15,959 bases of DNA from Pseudomonadota bacterium (GTDB lineage Bacteria; Pseudomonadota; Gammaproteobacteria; Burkholderiales; Burkholderiaceae_C): positions 1 to 15,959 of the forward strand of contig JAEWPH010000047.1 in assembly GCA_023460715.1 (NCBI GenBank), read 5' to 3'. The translations under genes were made by a program, and so were the position numbers. Of this stretch, positions 9,018-15,959 are shown one piece after another. The notes beneath the pieces are model-generated. The model was given only the letters and a program-made list of their open reading frames with translations, was not told the origin of the DNA and did no database searches. Within the stretch, counting starts at the first letter, position 1, and each line of letters begins with the position of its first letter.

Positions 9018-9731
9018 TCAGCCTTCCTGAACGCCGTAGCGCTGGCGGTAGGCCAGCACGCGCTCGTGGTGGCCGTGCACCTCGGCGCCGCCACCCTCCT
9101 GGGCCAGATACTGCAGCAAATCCGACAGCTTGGCGATGGTGCACACCTGCATGCCCAGGGTGTTGCGCACGTACTGCACGGCGCTGTGGTCCACGTCCTG
9201 TCCGTTCTCGGTGGCCTTTTCCTGGCGGTCCAGCGCAATCGCCATGGCATGCGGGGTGGCGCCTGCGGCACGGATCAGGGCGATGGATTCGCGCGCGGCG
9301 GTGCCGGCGGACATGACATCGTCCACGATCAGCACGCGGCCCTGCAGCGGCGCGCCGACCAGCGTGCCGCCCTCGCCATGGTCCTTGGCCTCCTTGCGGT
9401 TGTAGGCGAAGGGCACGTTGCGGCCATGGCGGGCCAGCTCCACGGCGACCGTCGCGGCCAGCGGAATGCCCTTGTAGGCAGGGCCGAAGACCATGTCGAA
9501 CCCGACGCCGCTGGCGATCAGCGCTTTTGCATAGAATTCCGCGAGCCGGCCCATCTTGGCACCGTCGTCGAACAGCCCCGCGTTGAAGAAATACGGGCTC
9601 ATGCGGCCGGCCTTGGTCTTGAATTCGCCAAAGCGCAGCACGCCCGATTCCACGGCGAACCGCACGAACGCCTGCGCCAGACGGTCCTTGTCTTCTTCTT
9701 TTGCCAGCGCTTGCGCGTTGTCAGTCACCAT
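9018..9731 (-). CDS. pyrE: Orotate phosphoribosyltransferase
   Basis: Joins orotate and PRPP to make orotidine 5'-phosphate in de novo pyrimidine synthesis; cytoplasmic dimer. The 237-residue protein carries [18 protein letters not shown] (38-54), the [11 protein letters not shown] loop (82-92), the flexible-loop [13 protein letters not shown] (110-122), and the PRPP-binding motif [13 protein letters not shown] (133-145). The N-terminal extension ([17 protein letters not shown]) is slightly long but normal. The ATG at 9731 has AAGGAAG about 6 bases upstream, which supports this start over longer readings. The start codon overlaps the xth start on the other strand inside CCATGG, so the pyrE promoter must lie within xth. 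The C-terminus is a His-rich stretch ([17 protein letters not shown]). Confidence 0.97.
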   Translation of the reverse strand: MVTDNAQALAKEEDKDRLAQAFVRFAVESGVLRFGEFKTKAGRMSPYFFNAGLFDDGAKMGRLAEFYAKALIASGVGFDMVFGPAYKGIPLAATVAVELARHGRNVPFAYNRKEAKDHGEGGTLVGAPLQGRVLIVDDVMSAGTAARESIALIRAAGATPHAMAIALDRQEKATENGQDVDHSAVQYVRNTLGMQVCTIAKLSDLLQYLAQEGGGAEVHGHHERVLAYRQRYGVQEG

Positions 9732-10545
9732 GGATGCTTCCTTGTTCAAGTTAACCAGCCTCAACCTCAACGGCATCCGCTCCGCAGCCTCCAAGGGGGT
9801 CGTGGAATGGATCGCCGCGACCCGGCCGGATTGTATTTGCGTGCAGGAGATCAAGGCCCAGTCGGCCGACATCCAGGGGCGCTTCGAGGAGCTGGCGGGC
9901 CTGAAGGGCCACTTCCAGTTCGCAGCCAAGAAAGGCTACTCCGGCGTGGGCATCTACACGCGGCACGAACCGAGCGATGTCGTCGTGGGCTATGGCTCGA
10001 CGGAGTTCGACGCCGAGGGGCGCTACGTGGAAGTGCGCTTCGACACGCCGGCCCGCAAGCTGTCCATCATCAGCGCCTACTTCCCCAGCGGCTCCTCGGG
10101 CGAGGAGCGGCAGCTGGCCAAGTACCGCTTCCTGGCCGAATTCCACCCGCACCTGATGCGCCTGAAGGCCGAGCGCGAGTTCATCCTGTGCGGCGACATC
10201 AACATCGCCCACCAGCAGATCGACCTGAAGAACTGGCGCAGCAACCAGAAGAACAGCGGCTTCCTGCCCGAAGAGCGGGCCTGGATGACCCAGCTGCTGC
10301 ACACCACCGAGGTGACCGGTGGCCTCATCGACGTCTATCGCCGCCTGCAGCCCACCGCCACCGACACCGCCTACACCTGGTGGAGCAACCGGGGCCAGGC
10401 CTACGCCAACAACGTGGGATGGCGGCTCGACTACCACCTGGCCACGCCGGCGATCGCCGCGCTGGCGCGCACCGAAGAGATCTACAAGCAGCAGAAGTTC
10501 TCGGACCACGCGCCCATCACCGTGGGCTACGACCTGGCGCTGTGA
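9730..10545 (+). CDS. xth: Exodeoxyribonuclease III (AP endonuclease family)
   Basis: Mg-dependent DNA-repair nuclease of the ExoIII/EEP family: 3'-5' exonuclease, 3'-phosphatase and AP endonuclease. The 271-residue protein shows the active-site set: LNLNGIRSA (N12/N14), CVQEIKA with metal ligand E40, SAYFPSG with Y117, CGDINIAH with D156 and N158, GWRLDYHL with D234, and FSDHAPI with D259-H260. These match E34, Y109, D151, N153, D229 and H259 of E. coli ExoIII. I use ATG 9730 ([15 protein letters not shown]); no Shine-Dalgarno box precedes it, so initiation may be leaderless or at a nearby TTG just before FKLTS. It is divergent from pyrE with a two-base overlap of start codons. No terminator with a T-run follows. 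Confidence 0.96.
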   Translation: MDASLFKLTSLNLNGIRSAASKGVVEWIAATRPDCICVQEIKAQSADIQGRFEELAGLKGHFQFAAKKGYSGVGIYTRHEPSDVVVGYGSTEFDAEGRYVEVRFDTPARKLSIISAYFPSGSSGEERQLAKYRFLAEFHPHLMRLKAEREFILCGDINIAHQQIDLKNWRSNQKNSGFLPEERAWMTQLLHTTEVTGGLIDVYRRLQPTATDTAYTWWSNRGQAYANNVGWRLDYHLATPAIAALARTEEIYKQQKFSDHAPITVGYDLAL

Positions 10546-10614
10546 CGGTGGGTGGTGGGCAGGAAGCGGCCGGCCGCGCGCCGCACCGCCGACCTGCGGA
10601 GCACACCGGCCACC

Positions 10615-10672
10615 GCTACTGAATTAGTAGCTATCTGCGCTTGATGGACGGGCGCCAGAGGCCATTTTCACT
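10615..10672. repeat. Dispersed intergenic repeat in the xth/GGDEF convergent gap
   Basis: The 270-base gap between the convergent xth and diguanylate cyclase genes (10546-10815) has no convincing gene. This stretch is A/T-richer than its surroundings and starts with a perfect hairpin, GCTACT-gaatt-AGTAGC (10615-10631). It continues with a TGCGCTTG...GGGCGCCAGAGGCCATTTTCAC segment containing the short inverted pair GCGC/GCGC (10637-10654). From memory, near-identical elements (tAGCTAnnTGCGCTT...GCGCnAGAGGCCATTTT) are scattered in Comamonadaceae intergenic DNA; this needs a genome search. It may serve as a bidirectional termination or mRNA-end structure. The rest of the gap is GC-rich with minor inverted pairs such as GGACC-ccc-GGTCC near 10770, and I assign nothing to it. 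Confidence 0.6.
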
Positions 10673-10815
10673 AGTAACAGCGGGACATCACAGCCGTAAG
10701 CTCCCCAGACCGGGCGCCGCCCACACCGGAGCCGGCACGGTACGGCGGGGCGCGCTCCCTGCAACCTGGACCCCCGGTCCCCGCCCGCCACGGCTGCCGC
10801 GCCCGGCGCGCCGGA

Positions 10816-12123
10816 TCAGTCCGCAGCCACGCGGTTGCGCCCCCGGTCCTTGGCGCGGTAGAGCGCGCGGTCGGCCATGCGCAGCAGGCCGGCGACGGTG
10901 TCGGCCTCTTCCTCCTCGCCGCCCGCCACATCGCGCGCAGGGCGGCGCGTCACCGCGCCCACGCTGACGGTCACGTGGCCGCAGGGGCTTTCCGGGTGCG
11001 GCAGGCGCAGGGCATCGACGGCGGCACGCAGCCGTTCGGCCACGGCCAGGGCGCCCTCTTCGTCGGTGGAGGAGAGGATGACGACGAACTCCTCGCCACC
11101 GTAGCGGCTCACGACATCGCCCGGCCGGCTGGCGCCCTCCGCGAGCACCGCGGCCACGGCGCGCAGGCACTCGTCACCGGCGATATGGCCCAGGCGGTCG
11201 TTGTAGGGTTTGAAATAGTCCACATCGGCCATGCAGACCGACAGCGGGCGCTGCTCTCGGCGCGCCCGGGCGATCTCCCGCGACAGGCGCTCGTCGAGGT
11301 AGCGCCGGTTGTACAGGCCGGTGAGGTAGTCCTGCTGGGCGTAGTGTTCCAGACGGTAGTTGGCCTCGGTGAGCTGCTGCTCGACCTGCTTGCGCCGCGT
11401 GATGTCCGTCCACGCGACGGACAGCCCGATCACCCGGCCCAGCGCATCGTTCATTGCGGAGGACACCGCGTAGAACCACTGGCCCTGCCATTCGAACTCA
11501 TGGTCTTCCAGCGGTTGCCCTTCCTGCAGGCATTGCAGCCCCGCAGCCATGCGCTCCCAGGCCGCCGGGAACAGCCGGGCCAGCAGCGTGCCCCGGAGGC
11601 CGTCGGTGGAGCCGCCCAGCATCTGGGCCATGGCCTGGTTGAGCAGCACCAGCCGGCCGTCCAGGTCGACCGTGCACAGCGCCACCGGCGCCGTGTCGTA
11701 GATGCCTTCCAGCTGCAGGAAGCGCTCGCCCAGATCCGACAGATCCCGGTCGATGCCGCGGTAGCCGCGCAGGCTGCCGTCGGGCGCGAACAGCGGCACG
11801 CCGCTGGTCTCGAGCACGACGAGGCGGCCGTCCGGACGCACGTTGCGGTTGATCAGGCCCGAAAAAGGCCGGGCCGCCGAGACGATGGTGCCGAAGGCGC
11901 GGCCCACCCGCTCGGCCTCGGCCGGTGGCATGAAGTCGAAAGGGGTCTTGCCGATCACCTCCGCAGGCGTGCGCCCCAGCAGCTGCGTGACCATGGCCGA
12001 GCAGTAGGTGTAGCGGCCCTGCGCATCCACTTCCCAGATCCAGTCGGAGTTGTGGTCGAGGATGTCCTGCAGCCGTTCGAGATCCTCCAGGCTGGCCAGG
12101 GGAAAGATGGGACGGGAACTCAT
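10816..12123 (-). CDS. PAS-PAS-GGDEF diguanylate cyclase
   Basis: Makes the second messenger cyclic di-GMP from two GTP. The 435-residue protein has no membrane segment. It has a first PAS domain (about 18-130, with LDHNSDWIWEVDAQGRYTYCS), a second PAS domain (about 137-243, with YDTAPVALCTVDLDGRLVLLNQA), a linker helix (243-262), and a C-terminal GGDEF domain (263-432) beginning DYLTGLYNRRYLDERL. The active-site motif is GGEEF (342-346), so it is probably catalytically active. An RPGD I-site (333-336) sits exactly five residues before it, which predicts product feedback inhibition. MADVDYFKPYND supplies the metal-binding Asp. The PAS ligand is unknown. It lies 66 bases after pqiC on the same strand, so it may be the last gene of the pqi transcript. 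Confidence 0.93.
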   Translation of the reverse strand: MSSRPIFPLASLEDLERLQDILDHNSDWIWEVDAQGRYTYCSAMVTQLLGRTPAEVIGKTPFDFMPPAEAERVGRAFGTIVSAARPFSGLINRNVRPDGRLVVLETSGVPLFAPDGSLRGYRGIDRDLSDLGERFLQLEGIYDTAPVALCTVDLDGRLVLLNQAMAQMLGGSTDGLRGTLLARLFPAAWERMAAGLQCLQEGQPLEDHEFEWQGQWFYAVSSAMNDALGRVIGLSVAWTDITRRKQVEQQLTEANYRLEHYAQQDYLTGLYNRRYLDERLSREIARARREQRPLSVCMADVDYFKPYNDRLGHIAGDECLRAVAAVLAEGASRPGDVVSRYGGEEFVVILSSTDEEGALAVAERLRAAVDALRLPHPESPCGHVTVSVGAVTRRPARDVAGGEEEEADTVAGLLRMADRALYRAKDRGRNRVAAD

Positions 12124-12189
12124 GCCCGCGATCCTAGTGCAGCCGCAGGCACCGGCAGCACCGGGCCCGCGCCTGCTGCCGCGCGCGCT

Positions 12190-12777
12190 TCAGCAAGCAC
12201 GGCCCCGCACCGCCGCGGCGATCTGCTGCGCCAGCTGCCGGACGGCGGCCTGGTGCGCCTCGGCCAGGCCCGCCGGATCGGCCGGCGCATCCAGCGCGAT
12301 GCGGCTGCTGCAGGTCAGCCGGGTGGGAGTGTCTGACGAGAGATTGGCGGCCCAGTCGCTGTCCAGCAGCAACTGCCGGCCGGGCCAGGCGTCGAGCCGG
12401 CGCACTTCCACCTTGATGCGCCATACCGCCGTGCCCGGCTGGCGCGGCAGGCCGGCGGTGTCCGGCGCGCCCAGCTGGGATGCGAGCTGCGCGGACAACG
12501 CTGCCTGCAGTTCATCGCTGAGCGGGCTGGCCCAGCGTTGGCGGTCCAGCACGGCCACGCCGGCGTCGCCCTGGCGCACCACCAGCTGCGAGCGGTCGAG
12601 CATCTCGGGCATGCCCACGGGCAGCACTTCGATCAGGAACGGCGCGCGCGGCGCGGCGGCGGCTTCTGCCGGGGCGGTCGAAGCGAGCGTGTAGTACTGG
12701 ACCGGTGCGGAAGAGCAGGCCGCCAGCGCGGCCAGGCCCAGCACGGCTGCGGCGGTGCGAAGAATGCGCGGCTTCAT
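12190..12777 (-). CDS. pqiC: PqiC-type outer-membrane lipoprotein (ABC-transport auxiliary)
   Basis: Periplasm-facing lipoprotein that in E. coli sits in the outer membrane and works with PqiB as the far end of a lipid-transport tunnel. The 195-residue protein has a lipoprotein signal peptide with lipobox LAAC (lipidated C21). Ser at +2 suggests sorting to the outer membrane. The mature start SSAPVQYYTLAS is typical of the PqiC/DUF330 family, followed by IEVLPVGMPEMLDRSQLVVR and a conserved-style middle DRQRWASPLSDELQAALSAQLA. The length is close to E. coli PqiC (187). The ATG overlaps the pqiB stop by four bases (ATGA), with AGGAGA 7 bases upstream, pointing to translational coupling. The C-terminal helix ends with Cys. 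Confidence 0.9.
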   Translation of the reverse strand: MKPRILRTAAAVLGLAALAACSSAPVQYYTLASTAPAEAAAAPRAPFLIEVLPVGMPEMLDRSQLVVRQGDAGVAVLDRQRWASPLSDELQAALSAQLASQLGAPDTAGLPRQPGTAVWRIKVEVRRLDAWPGRQLLLDSDWAANLSSDTPTRLTCSSRIALDAPADPAGLAEAHQAAVRQLAQQIAAAVRGRAC

Positions 12778-14486
12778 CGGTTCGTCTCCTGAAGGGGCTT
12801 GCGGGGAAGGGGCGACACGGCCTGCGGCTGCAGCGGCGCGTCCTTCGGGCGGCCGCTGAACAGCGATTCAGGATGCTCGCCGAGCAGATCGGTCAGTGAG
12901 CGCACCGAGCGGGCGGTGCGGCGCAGTTCCTGCAGCGTCTGGCCCAGGTCCTGCCGCAGGGGCGCATCTTCGGACACCAGCTCCTGCGCAGCGCCCAGGG
13001 CCTGCTGCGCGCTGCGCATGGTGTTGGCGGCCTCGGGCAGCACCTCGCCATTGACCTGGCCCAGCGTCTGGTCGAAGGTGCCGAGCGTCTTGTCCAGCGT
13101 GCCCAAGGTCTTGTTCATCGTGCCCAGCGAGGCATCGAGGTTGCGCCCGATGGAGTCGAGCGGCATCTTCTCGACCTTGGCGACGATGCTGCCGATCTGC
13201 TCCTGCAGCTTGTCGAATTCGCCGCGCACGGTGGGCAGCACCAGCGGGCGTGCCGCCACGTCGAAAGGCACGGACGGCGTGTTGCGGATGAAGTCGAGCG
13301 AAACGTAGAGCTGGCCCGTCAGGATGTTGGCCGACTTGGCCTGAGCCCGCAGGCCGTTGGCCACCATGATCTTCAGGAACTGCGCGCCCTGCTCGTCGGC
13401 CGTGCCCTGCAGATTGGGCAGCTTCTGCAGCACCTTGCCCAGACGTTCCGGGAAGACCTCGGTGTCCACCACCGACAGGAACCGGCGGCGGGTGGCGTCG
13501 TAGTCCAGCTGGATGGACGTCACGTGCCCCAGGTCGATGCCCGAGAACTCGACCGGTGCGCCCACGGCGAGGCCGCGCAGCGACTGCTCGAAGTACAGAC
13601 GGATCTGCTGCGCCGGGCCGTCGGGCGGCGCCAGCGCGGCCTGTTGGTCCTTCTCCAGCGGGAAGCGGGCGTTCTCGGGTGCCGGCTCGCCGCCTTGCGC
13701 GCCAGGCTGCGCGGCGAACGCGATGCCGCCCGCCAGCACCGTGGCGAGCGACTGGGTGTTGAGCTTGAGGCCGCTGGCGCTGAGCGACACATCCACGCCG
13801 CTGGCGTTCCAGAAGCGGGCATTGGTGGTGACGAACTTGTCGTACGGTGCATCGATGAACACCTGCACGCTGACCCCGCGGCCATCTTCGTCGAGGTTGT
13901 AGGCGGCCACCCGCCCGACCTGGATGCGCCGGTAGTACACCGGCGAGCCGATGTCCAGCGAGCCGAGATCGTCCGCCCGGACGACGAAGGTGCGGCCGGG
14001 CATGCCGCCGATGACGGGCGGGGGCGTTTCCAGTCCCGTGAACTCGCGGCCGGATTCCTCCGACGTTCCCTCGTCCACGCCGATGTAGGCGCCGGACAGC
14101 AGCGTGTCGATGCCCGAGACGCCGCCCGCCCCGATGCGCGGGCGCACCACCCAGAAACGCGAGTCGGCGCGCGCCAGGCCCGCCGCGTTCTTCACCAGCG
14201 ACACGGTCACGACCACGTGCGAGCGGTCCTCGCTCAGCGCGATGGCCGACACGCCCCCGACCGTGACGTCCTTGTATTTCACCGGCGTCTTGCCCGCCTC
14301 CAGGCCGGCCGCGGTCTTGAACCGGATCTTCACCTCCGGCCCGTTGGCATACCAGGCGTGGACGAGCATCGACAGGCCGATCAGGCAGGCGATCACCGGC
14401 ACCAGCCACACCGGCGACACGCGCCAGCGCGAGCGCGCGATATCGGGGCCGGCCAGTTCCGGCGGGGGAAGGGGTGTGCTACTCAT
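12774..14486 (-). CDS. pqiB: PqiB, membrane-anchored MCE-domain lipid-transport protein
   Basis: MCE-family protein that in E. coli forms a hexameric, needle-like periplasmic channel carrying lipids between the membranes. The 570-residue chain has an N-terminal inner-membrane helix (about 24-44) and three MCE/MlaD domains. The first is about 50-140 (VKIRFKTAAGLEAGKTPVKY). The second is about 165-255 (VYYRRIQVGRVAAYNLDEDG). The third is about 293-400 (RLYFEQSLRGLAVGAPVEFSGIDLGHV). A long helical region follows (about 415-540). Within it residues 454-481 are four back-to-back heptads (LGTMNKT, LGTLDKT, LGTFDQT, LGQVNGE), seen in DNA as 21-base tandem units at 13044-13127. The length is slightly above E. 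coli PqiB (546). The start overlaps the end of the second PqiA half by eight bases, with GGAGAG just upstream. Confidence 0.95.
   Translation of the reverse strand: MSSTPLPPPELAGPDIARSRWRVSPVWLVPVIACLIGLSMLVHAWYANGPEVKIRFKTAAGLEAGKTPVKYKDVTVGGVSAIALSEDRSHVVVTVSLVKNAAGLARADSRFWVVRPRIGAGGVSGIDTLLSGAYIGVDEGTSEESGREFTGLETPPPVIGGMPGRTFVVRADDLGSLDIGSPVYYRRIQVGRVAAYNLDEDGRGVSVQVFIDAPYDKFVTTNARFWNASGVDVSLSASGLKLNTQSLATVLAGGIAFAAQPGAQGGEPAPENARFPLEKDQQAALAPPDGPAQQIRLYFEQSLRGLAVGAPVEFSGIDLGHVTSIQLDYDATRRRFLSVVDTEVFPERLGKVLQKLPNLQGTADEQGAQFLKIMVANGLRAQAKSANILTGQLYVSLDFIRNTPSVPFDVAARPLVLPTVRGEFDKLQEQIGSIVAKVEKMPLDSIGRNLDASLGTMNKTLGTLDKTLGTFDQTLGQVNGEVLPEAANTMRSAQQALGAAQELVSEDAPLRQDLGQTLQELRRTARSVRSLTDLLGEHPESLFSGRPKDAPLQPQAVSPLPRKPLQETNR
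13044..13127 (-). repeat. 21-base coding tandem repeats in pqiB (heptads)
   Basis: Four degenerate 21-base direct repeats on the minus strand encode heptads LGxxxxx at PqiB residues 454-481. The plus-strand copies begin near 13060, 13081 and 13102 with CC(C/G)AGCGTCT- or CCCAAGGTCT-like sequence. Leu at the same heptad position in each unit fits a coiled-coil needle segment. Confidence 0.75.
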
Positions 14487-15117
14487 GGTTCTCTCCGTCC
14501 CACGTCAGCCGGGGATCGAAACTCATCGACGACAGCATGGTGAGGATCACCACCATGCCGAAGAAAAGGATGCCGATGCGCGGCTCGATGTCGCTCAGCG
14601 CATGGAACTTCACCAGGGCCGCGACGATGGCCACCACCAGCACGTCCAGCATGGACCAGTAGCCGATCATCTCCACCATCCGGTACATGCGGGCCCGCTC
14701 GCGCATGGCCCAGGTGCTGCGCCGCTGGGCGGTCACCAGCAGCAGGCCCAGCACCAGGAACTTGGTGCACGGCACCGCCACGCTGGCGATGAAGATCACC
14801 AGGGCGATCCCGTACGAGCCCGACTGCCAGAACTGCAGCACGCCCCCCATGATGGTGCTGTCTGCACCATCGCCCAGCATGCGCGTGTACATGACGGGCA
14901 GGACGTTGGCCGGGATATAGAACACCACCGCGGCCAGCAGCAGGGCCCAGGCCCGTGCGATGCTGTCCGGCCGGCGGCGGTGCAACGGGGCGCCGCAACG
15001 GGGGCAGCCCGCGCGCGGGGAGGCGTCCAGCCAGTCCTCGCAGACCAGCCCGCAGTCGTGGCAGGCCACCACGCCCAGGCGGCGGGCGGTGGCGGGGGGC
15101 GCAGCGAACTCAGGCAT
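14479..15117 (-). CDS. pqiA: PqiA family membrane protein, C-terminal half as separate gene
   Basis: Corresponds to the second half of E. coli PqiA, an inner-membrane protein thought to feed lipid to PqiB. The 212-residue protein starts with a zinc-ribbon-like four-cysteine motif (C19-x2-C22 and C38-x2-C41, plus C26). Four membrane helices follow (about 54-72, 95-127, 143-166 and 181-198). PqiA-domain wording is clear: ANVLPVM, CTKFLVLGLLL, MIGYWSMLDVLVVAIVAALVKF. The ATG at 15117 overlaps the upstream gene's stop as ATGCCTGA, in a different frame, and GGGAGG lies 3 bases upstream. The two halves total 417 residues, which as I recall is the length of E. coli PqiA. This looks like a stable split rather than a broken gene. 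Confidence 0.9.
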   Translation of the reverse strand: MPEFAAPPATARRLGVVACHDCGLVCEDWLDASPRAGCPRCGAPLHRRRPDSIARAWALLLAAVVFYIPANVLPVMYTRMLGDGADSTIMGGVLQFWQSGSYGIALVIFIASVAVPCTKFLVLGLLLVTAQRRSTWAMRERARMYRMVEMIGYWSMLDVLVVAIVAALVKFHALSDIEPRIGILFFGMVVILTMLSSMSFDPRLTWDGENHE

Positions 15118-15727
15118 CGGCCTCCCGCGGAGCGGTCAGGTCCCAGAGCCAGTGGATGTCGCGGTTGGCGATCAGGGTGAGCAGCACCATCAACGCCGCG
15201 GTGGCCCAGATGCCCGGCCCCGGAGCCACCTGCATGTAGCTGGACAGCTTGATCACCGCCACCAGAATGCCCAGCATGCACACCTCGATCATGCTCCACG
15301 GCCGCAGCGCCACCAGCATGCGCATGGCCTGCGCGAAGCCCGGTGCTCGCCGGCCCCGCCGGGCGTACAGCAGTACCCACAGCAGCAGCATGATCTGCAG
15401 GAAGGGCACCAGGATGATGGACAGCGCCGTCGGCACCGCGATGGGTGCGGCCGCGCCATGCACCAGCGCCGCCACCGACTGCCACAGCGTGGCCTCGTTG
15501 TGTAGCCCCTGCAGGCTGATGCGGACGATGGGGTAGACATTGGCGATCAGGAACACGATGGCCGCCGCCACGGTGAGCGCGAGCCAGCGCTCGACATCCA
15601 GCCCGCTGGCCCGGTACAGGACCGCGCCGCACCGGCTGCAGCGCGCCACTTCCCCTGCGGCCAGGGGCCGGCGCGCATAGACAGCGTCGCAGTGCTCGCA
15701 GACCGTGAGTCCGGGAAAGATCTTCAT
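15110..15727 (-). CDS. pqiA: PqiA family membrane protein, N-terminal half as separate gene
   Basis: First half of the PqiA inner-membrane protein and first gene of the pqi operon. The 205-residue protein opens with a cytoplasmic zinc-ribbon-like motif (C10-x2-C13 and C30-x2-C33: VCEHCDAVY...ARCSRCGAVLYR). Membrane helices follow at about 48-68, 88-121, 140-163 and 171-188. Conserved-style PqiA stretches include ANVYPIVRISLQG, LRPWSMIEVCMLGILVAVIKL and the C-terminal WLWDL. The stop overlaps the start of the second half by eight bases, so the two are likely translated as a coupled pair and assemble together. The upstream Shine-Dalgarno box is weak. In E. coli the operon responds to SoxRS/paraquat; nothing here shows that regulation is shared. 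Confidence 0.9.
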   Translation of the reverse strand: MKIFPGLTVCEHCDAVYARRPLAAGEVARCSRCGAVLYRASGLDVERWLALTVAAAIVFLIANVYPIVRISLQGLHNEATLWQSVAALVHGAAAPIAVPTALSIILVPFLQIMLLLWVLLYARRGRRAPGFAQAMRMLVALRPWSMIEVCMLGILVAVIKLSSYMQVAPGPGIWATAALMVLLTLIANRDIHWLWDLTAPREADA

Positions 15728-15881
15728 CGGGGCACCAGAAGAGGCGAATAGGAGGGAAAACGACGCTGGAAAAAATAGACGTATTGTTCTAGTCTAGGCG
15801 AAAATCGAAAGCAATACCCGGCCGCCGCCAAGCGCTGTCGGCTGGTTCCTACGACGCACCTCCCCCACCTCGCTGCCGCCC
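15728..15881. promoter_or_regulatory. Divergent control region upstream of pqiA
   Basis: A 154-base gap whose A/T-rich centre (about 15767-15817) contains nested inverted repeats: GTATTG (15781-15786) with CAATAC (15812-15817), TAGAC (15776-15780) with GTCTA (15792-15796), and the small palindrome CTAG-t-CTAG (15789-15797). On the minus strand a weak promoter reading is TTGCTT, 17 bases, TAGAAC, pointing to pqiA. The symmetry is of the kind bound by dimeric repressors, but no regulator can be named. Confidence 0.4.
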
Positions 15882-15959
15882 ATGGCCACCCGCAAACCCC
15901 GTGCCGCCGCTCCCCCCGTTTCGCCGCCCCCGGCCGGCGCGCAGGCCGCCGCGCCCGGT
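15882..15959 (+). CDS. Unidentified protein, N-terminal fragment (runs off window)
   Basis: An ATG at 15882 opens a frame that stays open to the window end (26 codons). It encodes MATRKPRAAA followed by a Pro/Ala-rich stretch. This is too short and low in complexity to identify. A basic Ala/Pro-rich start followed by a folded domain is common in regulators, among others, in high-GC genomes, and the symmetric sequences just upstream would suit a self-regulating transcription factor, but that is speculation. There is no clear ribosome-binding site, so the true start could be elsewhere. Confidence 0.35.
   Translation, partial: MATRKPRAAAPPVSPPPAGAQAAAPG

Noticed and set aside
8973..10622. 549-codon plus-strand open frame across pyrE and xth
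   Set aside because: It is an out-of-frame shadow of two well-identified genes, and its composition is low-complexity Arg/Ala/His/Gly.
10641..10967. Possible small plus-strand gene in the convergent gap
   Set aside because: The translation is Arg/Pro/Ala-rich, runs into the 3' end of the cyclase gene, and overlaps the dispersed repeat. It has no ribosome-binding site or recognisable domain.
10975..12336. Long plus-strand open frame antisense to the diguanylate cyclase
   Set aside because: The minus-strand PAS-PAS-GGDEF protein has intact motifs; the antisense reading has none.
15110..15117. Frameshift or pseudogene reading of the split pqiA
   Set aside because: The downstream half has its own ATG, a GGGAGG box and an N-terminal zinc-ribbon-like motif, so two intact genes explain the sequence better than a damaged single gene.

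Overview
The window is high-GC bacterial chromosome and looks like housekeeping DNA from a betaproteobacterium, most likely family Comamonadaceae (Acidovorax-like). This rests on the GC content, the gene order mreB-mreC-mreD-mrdA divergent from gatC-gatA-gatB, the wording of the proteins, and two intergenic repeat types that I recall from Comamonadaceae genomes. The genus is an inference; no rRNA or other marker is present. I see no phage, transposase, tRNA, CRISPR array or plasmid function.

Left part (1-4714, minus strand): the rod-shape/elongasome operon, read right to left as mreB, mreC, mreD, mrdA (PBP2). mreC and mreD overlap by 4 bases. Two short non-coding gaps, mreB-mreC and mreD-mrdA, hold related GC-rich stem-loop sequences. 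Middle-left (4715-8240, plus strand): a divergent regulatory gap, then gatC-gatA-gatB, encoding the three subunits of the tRNA-dependent amidotransferase that completes Asn-tRNA and/or Gln-tRNA, closed by a clear intrinsic terminator.

Middle (8299-10545): a secreted DUF4124 coiled-coil protein and pyrE (pyrimidine synthesis) on the minus strand, and an exonuclease III gene (xth) on the plus strand. The pyrE and xth start codons overlap head to head inside one CCATGG. A 270-base convergent gap (10546-10815) holds a recognisable dispersed repeat.

Right part (10816-15727, minus strand): a tightly coupled pqi (paraquat-inducible, MCE-type lipid transport) operon in which PqiA is split into two consecutive proteins, followed by pqiB, pqiC and, 66 bases further on, a PAS-PAS-GGDEF diguanylate cyclase. 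A divergent control region with inverted repeats (15728-15881) separates pqi from the first 26 codons of an unidentified plus-strand gene that runs off the window.

I found no undescribed multi-gene system. The points most worth a second look are the pyrE/xth start-codon overlap, a low-GC stretch inside gatB that resembles the dispersed repeat, the paired stem-loops in the mre operon, and the split pqiA linked to a c-di-GMP enzyme.
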